This document shows positions 50,574 through 61,200 of a DNA stretch of 64,000 nt, piece after piece; within the stretch, counting starts at the first letter, position 1; each line of letters begins with the position of its first letter. Under the pieces are notes generated by a model. The model was not told the DNA's origin. It ran no database searches and saw only the letters and a list, made by a program, of their open reading frames with translations. The stretch is from Trifolium pratense. Taxonomy: Eukaryota > Streptophyta > Magnoliopsida > Fabales > Fabaceae. The DNA lies in the NCBI RefSeq assembly GCF_020283565.1, contig NC_060062.1, positions 8,221,322 through 8,285,321 on the forward strand. The letters are read 5' to 3'. Made by a program: the position numbers and the translations under genes.

Positions 50574-51278
50574 ATGAATTATCTTGAAACTATATGTCTA
50601 CCTAACCCACCTCAAATTAAGAAGTCCAGTTTGGAAATTGCTCTAGATAAATTGGCTGCAAAAGTTTATGCATATAAAGAGGAGAGAATAGCAATATACG
50701 CAAAAATTCCTCTAAGATGTGCCATCTGCGGAGAAAATGATGAAAAGGGTTGTTGCGCAACATACATTTATTGTTCTCTTTGTAAGAATGATTTTCAATA
50801 TTGTTATTGTTTGCTCGACCTCTTTTGTGATTTTTGTGGGAGGAATCATCTTAAGGGCAAGTGCAAGCATCCTTGTTTCAATTTAAATGTAGAACAAGAG
50901 CTAATGCCTTTGGAAGAAGAAAATCTTTCAAGAGTAGAAGAATCTGAAGTGAAAAAGAAAGATGAGGAGGGAGAATTAATAAAAATTGAGGATGATCTAG
51001 TTTGGAAGCAAGCTCAAAAGTCTCAACTTTTGAGAAGTGAATATGTCGAACAAGAAATTTCTCAACATAAAAATATTCCTCAAAATTTTTTTAGCAGTAG
51101 GGTCGACAAAAGAGAGGAGATTGATGAAGTTCTGGATGCCATTTATGCCTTGTTGATCAATTTCCAATTGAAAAAGTTATGGAAGAAACATCATCTATAT
51201 ATCAAGTTCATGGAGTTCCTCCCCAACAAAATGAAGAAGAAGGATGATGTGTTCTTTGTGTCATATATGCCACCTTAA
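50574..51278 (+). CDS. Cysteine-rich ORF (234 aa) of the non-autonomous LTR element
   Basis: The only sizeable frame of the element's interior, starting about 190 bp after the 5' LTR. Residues about 48-102 hold a dense cysteine cluster (CAIC, CC, CSLC, CYC, CDFCGRNH, CKHPC) like one or more zinc-binding modules; CDFCG-x2-H resembles zinc-finger parts seen in Gag regions of gypsy elements. The rest is Glu/Lys-rich, hydrophilic and probably unstructured. No protease or polymerase motif follows. It may be a relic or repurposed Gag that binds element RNA; that role is inference. Confidence 0.6.
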   Translation: MNYLETICLPNPPQIKKSSLEIALDKLAAKVYAYKEERIAIYAKIPLRCAICGENDEKGCCATYIYCSLCKNDFQYCYCLLDLFCDFCGRNHLKGKCKHPCFNLNVEQELMPLEEENLSRVEESEVKKKDEEGELIKIEDDLVWKQAQKSQLLRSEYVEQEISQHKNIPQNFFSSRVDKREEIDEVLDAIYALLINFQLKKLWKKHHLYIKFMEFLPNKMKKKDDVFFVSYMPP

Positions 51279-52769
51279 TAGTGGTTGATGTGTCAAGCTA
51301 ATGACATTAAAGAAGCGCTTCATGGGAGGCAACCCATGAGAGGTATCATTAATTTTTATTTTTTAGTTTTATTTCACTTTTCTTAAAAAAAAAAAAAATC
51401 AAAAATAAAAATAATAATAGTATAGTCTTTTTAGTTTGTAGTTGAGAAACTTTATGATTATGATGAATGAACAATCTCTTTCTAAAGTAGTTGCAGTCCT
51501 ATTTTTATTATGATACCCGTTGAGTCTTTGCTGTTTAATTGGTGCTCAGATTTTTAATCCTATTTTGTGGCTAATCAGAAGGGTGACCTTGTTACATGGA
51601 TATTGGATGCCTTTTTCTGTTGCGGCAGTTTCATAGGTTGACTTTGGAGGATTTTGACACTGCAAGGTTTTTTGTGGTACTTTGATTTTTCACCTTTCAG
51701 ATATCCTAAACTGGTGAGAATTCGAAGCCAAACACTTTTATTCTTTTGTTTGAGAGCATTCCAGCATATGTTATTTCTTCAGAACTTGCACTTGTTCTTA
51801 ATAGTTTACTTGTAATTTATACACACACTGAGGCAAGTTGTTTGGTATCCTGAGCCTTTTCTGACCACCCTGTGAATAATGATTATCCTTTGTTAAACCC
51901 CTTTGAGCCTGATACCCTTTTCTTGTGTTACTGAGCCACAATACAAAAGAAAAAAAAAACAAACAAAAAATGAATGATATATATAATATACCCACCTTAC
52001 TTGGAGTTAGGTCGGCATTTCTAATTGTGTCTTGGCAAACTTTTAAGTTTGGGGTTGCTCATGGAATAGCAACCTTCAAGTTTGGGGTGACAATTGAAAG
52101 AATGAATGATTTTGGGGATAAGAGAGCAAATAGAAAAATTAGAAGAATTGGAGAATTGTGAAAAAAAAAAAAAAAAAAATTGAAAAAAAAAAAATGAAAA
52201 TCAAAAGCCAAAAATATGCATTTAAATTTTTGTGCTTAAAATTGTGAATAAACAACAATTCTCTAGGCTCTCATGCTCCGATCAAGTTTTTGATGTGCAT
52301 TGTAACAAGTGGATACATTAAGATAGTCCTTCTAACTCCAAGTCTTTAGCCTACTATCCAAAAATATCCCACCTTTACCCAAGCCCCGTTATAACCTTAA
52401 AGACCTCTAAAAGTGTGTGTACTATTGCATTGTAATTTCTGTATAGAACTTGTTCAAGCCTATGGTAGAATGATGTTTGCTGTGGAATTTGACAGATAAC
52501 CCATATAAACACTTGAGAGATATTGGTGAGAGTGTGAAAAGAAAGGTTGAAATTGAGGTGTCTATCGAAAGTCTTGTGGTGAATTGTCCGAATTGCTCGT
52601 CTGTGAGATTTGAAGCAATGGCACTTGGTGAAGATTGAAATTGTGATGGGAGAACCCTAACAAAAGGCCATGAGTTTGGTTGAGGAGAGGGGTCCTGGTT
52701 GGCGGTATTTCTCTTTGCGGTTTGTTCAAGTGTTACTTGAGGACAAGCAACAGGCTAAGTTTGGGGTTG

Positions 52770-54112
52770 TGATTGTTCATCATTTTTATTTAATTTTTCA
52801 ATCAGTTTTAGACTTTATTTTAATTAATTTTCTTAGTTTATTCCAATTTTAATCACTTTTGTGTGGAAATTTAGTTCATCCAATAACTAGAGAAAATAGT
52901 TTGATTTGTGTTGATTTTTCCCTAACCAAACAATTCTTGGAGTATTATTATATTTTTGTGTGTTATCATCTGCACTCTTAGTATTTGAAGTGAAATAGTG
53001 TCCAAGGAGTTTCGGGAAGTCAACTATGAGAGTTAGTGATTCAAGCAAGAAGTTTGGAAAAAGTAATCAAATCAGCCACTGACTTGTCACGCCCAGGCGC
53101 CACTCTGCCACGCCTAGGCGCAGTTCTGCCCACTCCAACATGGTTCAACACTGGCTTGTCACGCCCAGGCGCCACTCTGCCACGCCCAGGCGTAGCTCTG
53201 ATTTTCACTTGCCACGTCAGCCACGCCCAGGCGCAACTCTGCTACGCCCAGGCGCAGATCCTGCGTTTTTGAAGTCTATATAAGCCCAAAAGTCATATTT
53301 TATTAGGGTTCAGAGATTTTTACATAGAATTGAGAGAAACACTTTGCTAGGGTTTGAGAGGAGCCGCCGTTCAACAACAATCATTGGAGTTGAAGCTTCT
53401 CAACATCAATCTTATGTGTAATTCTTTCACTTTTCTTGATTCTTTGTAATTCTTCATGAGTAACTAAATCCTCTATTGTTAGGGATGAGTTGAATTTGGA
53501 TGAAAACTCTATGTTATGATTTGATACTATCTATTTGAATGAATTTAAGTATGTTGTTTATGTAATCTCCGTTCTTAATGCTTTTTATTACTTGATCACT
53601 TTTAAATTGATTTACGATTCACGATTTGAAACGAGAGTGGAATTTGTGAATGCTTGAGATTACATATTCTTGCCTTTGTAGTCTAGAGATGGATGCAAAC
53701 CCTTGAAATCATTATAATTTCTGATATTCATATGCTTATTCTTAATTTTAAATTCACTAAGAGATTAGGGGTTATCTTAAGAATAAAGGTTTAATCACTA
53801 AGAGATTAGGATTAAACAATCTAGGAAATTGGTAACAACATCTTGAATGAATTCAATATTAGGATCAAATTTATAATTTAGAGTTAGAACCCAAAGGATA
53901 CTCATCCCTGACATTTTTATTATTATCAAATTTCAAAGTAACTTTCGTTGTTATTATTATTGCTATTGCAACCAAACAAACTGAAACCTTTTGTTCAATA
54001 GAGTAAAAATCACAATTCAACAGTATAACGCGATCCTTGAGTTCGACACTCGGTCTTACCGTTTTAAATATATTACTTGCACGATTTCGTACACTTGCGA
54101 AAATCGCCATCA
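52770..54112 (+). repeat. 3' LTR of the 49043 element
   Basis: Same length and, by eye, same sequence as the 5' LTR. It ends CGCCATCA before the duplicated ATCAC. Confidence 0.9.
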
Positions 54113-54117
54113 ATCAC

Positions 54118-54515
54118 CAATATCATGGTGTTCAAAGAAGGAACCTGTAGTAGCCTTATCCTCATGTGAAGCTGAATATATAGCAGCATCACTCAGCACT
54201 GTCAAGCTATTTGGTTGAAAAACCTAATTGAAGAAATCAGTCAAGACAGGTGTGAGATAGTGACTTTGAAGATTGATAATGTGTCTACTATCAATCTTGC
54301 AAAGAACCCTATTGCTCATGGAAGAAGCAAGCATATAGAGCTAAGGTTCCATTACTTAAGAGAGCAGGTAAGCAATGGTAACTTGGCCCTAATGCACTGC
54401 AGAAGAGAAGAGCAAGTTGCAGACTTGTTAACCAAGGCTGTAACAACACAGGTATTTGAAAAATTGAGAAGTGAAATGGGAATTGAGACAGTGGACAACA
54501 TGAATTAAGGGGGTG
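54118..54515 (+). pseudogene. Truncated Copia-2 RNase H fragment, right part
   Basis: Continues the fragment broken at 49042: reads SWCSKKEPVVALSSCEAEY, then a one-base deletion near 54197, then the RNase H C-terminus to TAA at 54506-54508 and the polypurine tract before the LTR at 54516. It is the tail of a first Copia-2 copy that shares this LTR with the next copy. Confidence 0.88.
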
Positions 54516-55069
54516 TGTTGAATCTAAGAAGATTCTAGATGGTTAATTCATATTGTGAATAAGCTGACTTGGTGTGCAAGCTAGCAAAAGTGGAAGTGTA
54601 ACTAATTGCTTGTTAAGCAAGTCAGTTAGTGTGTTAGTGAAGTTTGTTATTAGAATTTGTTAGAGTCGGTTAGATTTGATTTGCCTAGGTTGTTAGAGTG
54701 TATTAGAGTCAGTTAGGAAGTTGTTAGTTGGTTAGGGCCTAAGAGAATCATCAACCATTGTGATGATCTAGTATAAATAATTGGCTCATGATTAGTGATT
54801 GTATCCAACTACTTTTCCCCATTGTGGATGAATAAAACTGATTCTATTTTTCCCTAATCATCTTCTTCTTTCTCTGTTAAACAAGTGTTTTTCATTCCTT
54901 CCATCCATTCACCATTGTTGCAGCAACAAGGATAGTAGATCCTGCAGAAACTGTGCTCATTGGCGTGGCCAGAGTGCAGTGCAGCGCGCGCGTGTATCCT
55001 TGCTTGCTTGCTAGGCCTGTGCAGGCCAAAGTGATCGAAGCCTAGCTTCAGCTGCGCCAACATCCAACA
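54516..55069 (+). repeat. LTR shared by the two tandem Copia-2 copies
   Basis: Acts as 3' LTR of the truncated copy and 5' LTR of the complete one. Contains TATAAATAA near 54773 and an unusual GCGCGCGCGTG stretch near 54984. Confidence 0.9.
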
Positions 55070-55102
55070 TCTGGCATCAAGAGTCTGGTTCGTGCTTTAA
55101 CC

Positions 55103-58100
55103 ATGGCAACCTTTAACAATGGTCAATTCCCTGCGAATCTTCCAGTTTTGGATGGAAAGAATTATGATAATTGGAGCAAACAGATGAAAGTTTTGTTCAA
55201 TTATCAAGATGTGATGGATCAAGTGATTAATGGTGTGGAATCACTCTCAGAAGGTGCAACAGAGGTTCAAAGAACTCAACACAAAGAATTGAAGAAGAAA
55301 GACTACAAGGCATTGTTCATAATTCATCAAAGTGTAAGCCCTGATATCTTTGAAAAGGTTGGAGATTGTGAATCAGCTAAGCAAGCTTGGGATATCTTGG
55401 CTACAGCTTATGCTGGAGATCAGAAGGTGAAGAAAGTGAAGCTACAAACCCTATGAAGCAAGTTTGCACAGCTACAAATGGAAGAAAAAGAAACTGTAAG
55501 TGAATTCTTTACAAAGATTGCAAAATTAGTTAATGAAATGAAAGCATGTGGTGAAATTGTGTCTGGTACAATGAGAGTTGAAAAGATACTGAGATCTTTA
55601 ACTCCTAAGTTTGACTATGTGGTAGCTGCAATAGAAGAGTCTAAAGATCTTGACACTATCAAGGTTGAGGAACTGCAAGGGTCTTTAGAAGCACATGAGC
55701 AAAGGATGAATCAGAGAAATTCTGATAAAGTGAGGTAGCATTACAAGTACAGCAGGGTAACAAGAATAAGAAAGGAAAGGGAAAATGGCAAGGCAATAAG
55801 GGAAAAGATAGTTATCAGAATGGAAATGGAAAAGAGAATCAAGATACCAAAGGAGGTGGAAATCAGAAGAAACAGTTCAATGGTGGTAGAGGTGGTTACA
55901 ATGGAGGTGGAAGAGGTGGAAGAGGTGGAAGAGGCAAGTTTGATAAGAAACACATTCAATGCTATAATTGCCAAAATTATGGTCATTTTGCAGATGAATG
56001 TAGATTCAGAGAGGAATCAAGTGATGCTGAAGCCAAAATTGCTAGAAATGATGATGATGATGAAGGCTCAGTTATGCTTCTTGTAACTACAAAAGATGAA
56101 AGTGACCTTCAAGAAAAGTGGTATCTTGATACTGGATGTACAACACACATGACAGGGAGGAAAGATTGGTTCACAAGCCTAAAAGCTACTCAGAATCACA
56201 ATGTCAAGTTTGCAGACAATAGCAGTCTTGCAGTACAAGCTATTGGTGATGTAACAATCAAAAGAAAGGATGGCAAGTGTTCAGTGATTTCTGGTGTATT
56301 GTACATACCAGGTATGAAATGTAATCTACTCAGTATAGGCCAATTGCTAGAGAAAGATTACAGAATTGTAATGGAGAATAGGTTGCTGAAAGTGTACAAC
56401 ACTAAAGGCAACTTGATGTTAAAAACTGAAATGTCAAAGAACAGGACATTCAAGATTGGGCTCAATGTTCTGAATCACAAGTGCTTGATGACTGCATCAA
56501 GCAGAGAAGAATGAAGATGGCACTATAGAATGGGGCACTTGAATTTCAAGGACCTCAGCTTACTGCAAAAATCAAAGATGGTGACAGGCTTACAAAGCCT
56601 GCAAGTGCCTGAAGAGATTTGTGAAGAGTGTGTGCAGTCAAAGCAGCACAGAGGAAGCTTCAGTAAGCATGCAGCAAGTAAAACCAATGGTGTACTTGAA
56701 GTGGTGTATTCAGATGTATGTGGTCCAATGCAAGTAAATTCAATTGGAGGTAACAGGTACTTTGTAAGTTTCATAGATGACTTTAGCAGAAAACTATGGA
56801 CTTACTTGATAAGCAAGAAAAATGATGTGTTTGAAATTTTTAAGAAATTTAAAGCTACAGTTGAAAGACAAAGTGGTAAGAGGCTCAAAACCCTAAGAAC
56901 AGATGGGGGTGGAGAGTATGTATCACATGAATTTGCAAAATTCTGTGACAATGAAGGCATTGTGCATGACATAGTCCCACCATATACTCCACAGCAAAAT
57001 GGGACTGCTGAAAGAAAAAATAGAACAATAATGGATATGGTGAGGTGTATGTTGAAGGGAAAGCATTTACCTAAGGAGTTATGGGGTGAAGCAGTTTCTA
57101 CTGCTACTTATACATTGAACAGGTGCCCTACAAAGAGATTGAAGGGTATCACACCAGAAGAATGTTGGTCAGGACACAAGCCAAATGTGAATCATATGAG
57201 AGTGTTTGGTTCACTAGTTTTCAAACACACACCAGATCAATTGAGGAAGAAGTTGGATGATAAGTCAACAATGATGATATTGGTTGGTTATCACTCAACT
57301 GGAGGTTACAAACTCTATGATCCAATCAACAACAATGTGGTGATCAGTAGAGATGTAATAATTGATGAACTCAAGGAATGGGACTGAAACACTAATGACA
57401 GAAAGAAGTCAACTAGTGTGATGATTGAAGAAGTTAGTGAAGAACAAGTAAATCAGCCAGTGCCTGAGGTGAGAAGATCAAATAGGCCTAGAGTTCTACC
57501 AGCAAGATTACAAGAGTGTGAAATGAACTCAGATGGTCAAGTGAACAATGATGGTGAGTTGATCCATTTAGCATTCATGGCTGAATCTGAACCAATTGAT
57601 GTGCATAGTGCTCTACAAAGTGAAAAGTGGAGAGGTGCTATGAAAGAAGAATTGGATTCAATTGAAAGCAATCAAACATGGGAGCTGGTGGATCTTCCAC
57701 TAAGAAAGAAAGCAATAGATGTGAAGTGGGTTTACAAGCTGAAAGTGAACTCAAAGGGTGAGATAACCAGATACAAAGCAAGGCTAGTGGAAAAGGGATT
57801 TCTTCAGAAAGAAGGTATTGACTATGATGAAGTGTTTGCACCTTTTACTAGAATGGAAACAATTAGGTTAGTAACTGCTCTTGCTAACCTAAATGATTGG
57901 CCAATGTATCAAATGGATGTGAAGTCAGCTTTTCTGAATGGTCCTATAGAAGAGGAAGTATATGTTGCCCAGCCACCTGGTTTTGAAGTGAAAGGTCAAG
58001 AGCTTAAAGTGTATAAGCTTAAGAAGGCACTCTATGGTCTGAAACAAGCTCCAAGAGCCTGGAACAAAAGGATTGACAAATTCTTAAATGAAATAGGGTT

Positions 58101-59139
58101 TAAGAAATGTGTCACAGAACATGGAGTGTATGTCAAGAAAGATGCTGCAAAGGGAGTCATTATAATTTGCCTATATGTAGATGATTTGCTCATCACAGGG
58201 AGCAATGAATCTTATATTAGTGAATTCAAGGGTGACTTGAAGGAAGAGTTTGAAATGACAGATTTAGGCCTCATGACATATTTTCTAGGCATTGAGTTTC
58301 TAAGGAATGAGCAAGGAATCTTAATGCACCAGACTAGATATGCATCAGAGATTTTGAAAAAATTTGAGATGGACAAATGCAATGTTGCATTGTCACCTGC
58401 AGAGCCAAAGTCACAGCTAACAAAGTGTGCAGAAGAAGAGGATGTAGACCCTACATTCTATAGAAAGATGATTGGTTCTCTGAGGTATTTGTGCAATACA
58501 AGGCCAGACTTGGCTTACAGTGTAGGAATTGCTAGCAGGTTCATGGAAAGGCCTAAAAGTTCACACTTGATTGCAGTGAAAAGGATACTTAGATATGTGA
58601 AAGGGACCATAAACTATGGTATTATGTTCCCTGCAAGTGATAGAGGCAAAGAATGCAAGCTGATAGGCTACACAGATTCAAATTGGTGTGGTGATCATGA
58701 AGATAGAAAATCAACAGCTGGCTATATGTTTTTCTATGGTGGATCACCAATATCATGGTGTTCAAAGAAGGAACCTGTAGTAGCCTTATCCTCATGTGAA
58801 GCTGAATATATAGCAGCATCACTCGGCACTTGTCAAGCTATTTGGTTGAAAAACCTAATTGAAGAAATCAGTCAAGACAGGTGTGAGATAGTGACTTTGA
58901 AGATTGATAATGTGTCTGCTATCAATCTTGCAAAGAACCCTATTGCTCATGGAAGAAGCAAGCATATAGAGCTAAGGTTCCATTACTTAAGAGAGCAGGT
59001 AAGCAATGGTAACTTGGCCCTAATGCACTGCAGAAGAGAAGAGCAAGTTGCAGACTTGTTAACCAAGGCTGTAACAACACAGGTATTTGAAAAATTGAGA
59101 AGTGAAATGGGAATTGAGACAGTGGACAACATGAATTAA
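55103..59139 (+). pseudogene. Copia-2 gag-pol polyprotein with three stops and a frameshift
   Basis: Domains in order: Gag from ATG 55103; Gly/Lys-rich linker and CCHC knuckle (CYNCQNYGHFADEC, near 55959-56000); protease (YLDTGCTTHM, near 56122); integrase (YSDVCGPM, near 56707); RT (YVDDLLITG, near 58176); RNase H (GYTDSNWCGD, near 58666), ending TAA 59137-59139. Lesions: TGA at 55454-55456; frame change and TAG near 55736-55738; TGA at 56512-56514; TGA at 57385-57387. Everything after 57418 is open. Unlike Copia-1 this copy cannot make a full polyprotein. Confidence 0.92.
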
Positions 59140-59146
59140 GGGGGTG

Positions 59147-59700
59147 TGTTGAATCTAAGAAGACTCTAGATGGTTAATTCATATTGTGAATAAGCTGACT
59201 TGGTGTGCAAGCAAGCAAAAGTGGAAGTGTAACTAATTGCTTGTTAAGCAAGTCAGTTAGTGTGTTAGTGAAGTTTGTTATTAGAATTTGTTAGAGTCGG
59301 TTAGATTTGATTTGCCTAGGTTGTTAGAGTGTATTAGAGTCAGTTAGGAAGTTGTTAGTTGGTTAGGGCCTAAGAGAATCATCAACCATTGTGATGATCT
59401 AGTATAAATAATTGGCTCATGATTAGTGATTGTATCCAACTACTTTTCCCCATTGTGGATGAATAAAACTGATTCTATTTTTCCCTAATCATCTTCTTCT
59501 TTCTCTGTTAAACAAGTGCTTTTCATTCCTTCCATCCATTCACCATTGTTGCAGCAACAAGGATAGTAGATCCTGCAGAAACTGTGCTCATTGGCGTGGC
59601 CAGAGTGCAGTGCAGCGCGCGCGTGTATCCTTGCTTGCTTGCTAGGCCTGTGCAGGCCAAAGTGATCGAAGCCTAGCTTCAGCTGCGTCAACATCCAACA
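59147..59700 (+). repeat. 3' LTR of Copia-2
   Basis: Differs from 54516-55069 at about four positions seen by eye (for example GATTCTAG/GACTCTAG and TGCGCCAA/TGCGTCAA). Confidence 0.9.
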
Positions 59701-60525
59701 TTGAAGGGCCTCTTCCTTTTCAACTTGAAACAGGGTCAGCATTAATCTTAACCATTCCATTTTCTATTTCTTTTCTTTTTATGATTTTAGCATATTGAAG
59801 TAAATTCCATTACCCGATACGAGTTTCTCAATAAGCTATCTTTCCTCTTAACCTACTTGTTAAGAGTACCACACCGGTTGCGAGATGACATAAATAAGTA
59901 GAGTCAATCCTCATCTTACAACTCGGTTTTGTAGGTTAAGTTAAGCCGAACTCCCGATTTTAAATGATATTAGAGCCTATCAAGTTTCTGATCGGACCAC
60001 CCACTGTTTATATCCGTTCACCAAGCCCAATAGTGCTGAGCACGAGGGGGGGGTGTTAAGAGTCTCACATCGGTTGCTAAATGGTCTGAATATATGTTTA
60101 TAAATGATTAGACAATCCTAATCTTACAAGCCGGTTTTATAGGTTTGAGTTAGGCCTAACACTTAATTCTAAGATTTACTTTACTAGTATTTCTTGTAGA
60201 AATACACAAGAAATAGAAATGGCTATGTGACAAGTAATGTAATTGTCTGACAATTAATAGGTACGTGGGATTGGGGGAAACAGATGATGACATGCAAGTA
60301 TTCTACTATTTTGTCAAATCAGAGAATAATCCTAAGAAAGACCCTCTTATGCTTTGGTTAACTGGTGGTCCTGGTTGTTCTTCTTTTTCTGGCCTTGTCC
60401 ATGAAATAGGTAATTTTTAAATGATAACTCTGTTTTTTTGTTTGTTTGTGAATCTTGTTGTGACAGTTTGTTAATGCATATTTGGATATGTGTATGTTAT
60501 GAACCCGATTTCATGCAGTCATTGA

Positions 60526-60819
60526 CAGGGACGGATCCAGAAACTAACCAAACGGGGGGGCTGACAATTTTTTTTAATAAATATTACATAAAATTTAATT
60601 GTAATTTATATAAATAGGGATCAAATTATACCGATATAAAACTATTTTACATTGATTTATTTATCAAAATTAATTTACACTATGATTATACATAGAAATT
60701 ATAGTCTATTAATAATAATTATGTATAAAATAACAACTTTAAATATATAGTATATACAACATTAGGGGTGGGAGGGAGGGGCCAAAGCCCACCCTTGCCA
60801 CCCCTAGAATCCGTCCCTG
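60526..60819. mobile_element. hAT-type MITE in SCPL-C intron 2
   Basis: Starts CAGGGACGGATCC and ends GGAATCCGTCCCTG-like (AATCCGTCCCTG); flanked by an exact 8-bp duplication GTCATTGA (60518-60525, 60820-60827). SCPL copies A and B have the empty site (CGGTCATTGACTGCACG). An 8-bp duplication plus CAGGG ends indicates hAT. Confidence 0.88.
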
Positions 60820-61076
60820 GTCATTGACTGCACGCATTCATTCAATCCGGAGATTCATGATCGTCCAATTAAGAACGGTCAAATTTTGATTTTCTTTAAA
60901 AACTAAATTGCTGAGCTTGAGATTTGGACCTCGATCTTGATCGGACAATGATGGATCTCTTAACAGTGTGAACGCGTGCAGTCAGTTAAGGCATGGGTTC
61001 TGGCCTTCTAGGTTTATATATCACACACATGGTTTTGCCATTCACAAATTCCTCTCTAATGTTCTTATTGTAAGAA

Positions 61077-61200
61077 CATGTTTGGATTGCTTTATTTCTG
61101 TTTATCTACTAACATAAATACTTGTAACACTGTTTGAGAGGGATAATAGAAACAACTTATGACATGTAGGAATAATCAGCAGATAGTAATTACATTAATA
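61077..61200. repeat. Diverged MITE fragment related to 2518-2741
   Basis: Starts ATGTTTGGATTGCTTTATTTCTG and keeps the order of words seen at 2520-2620 (GTTTATCTA, CTTGT, ACAACTTATG). The right end is missing. Confidence 0.5.

Larger units (their letters stand above)
49043..54112 (+). mobile_element. Non-autonomous LTR retrotransposon, 5.07 kb, nested in Copia
   Basis: LTRs 49043-50385 and 52770-54112, both 1343 bp and apparently identical, bounded TG...CA and flanked by the 5-bp duplication ATCAC (49038-49042, 54113-54117). The primer site TGGCGCCGTTGCCGGGGA starts at 50392; the polypurine tract AAGTTTGGGGTTG precedes 52770. The interior holds one cysteine-rich ORF and the GGGAGGCAACCCAT motif (51326-51340) that I associate with Athila-like Ty3/gypsy elements, but no protease, RT, RNase H or integrase. 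It must be mobilised by a partner. Confidence 0.9.
54516..59700 (+). mobile_element. Copia-2 LTR retrotransposon, inserted in SCPL copy C exon 1
   Basis: LTRs 54516-55069 and 59147-59700, both 554 bp with about four differences, starting TGTTGAATCTAAG and ending CATCCAACA. Primer-site-like TGGCATCAAGAG follows the 5' LTR; AAGGGGGTG precedes the 3' LTR. On the right it abuts SCPL exon 1 (TTGAAGGGCC). On the left it is preceded by the tail of another copy, giving internal-LTR-internal-LTR, so no matching target duplication survives. Confidence 0.92.
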
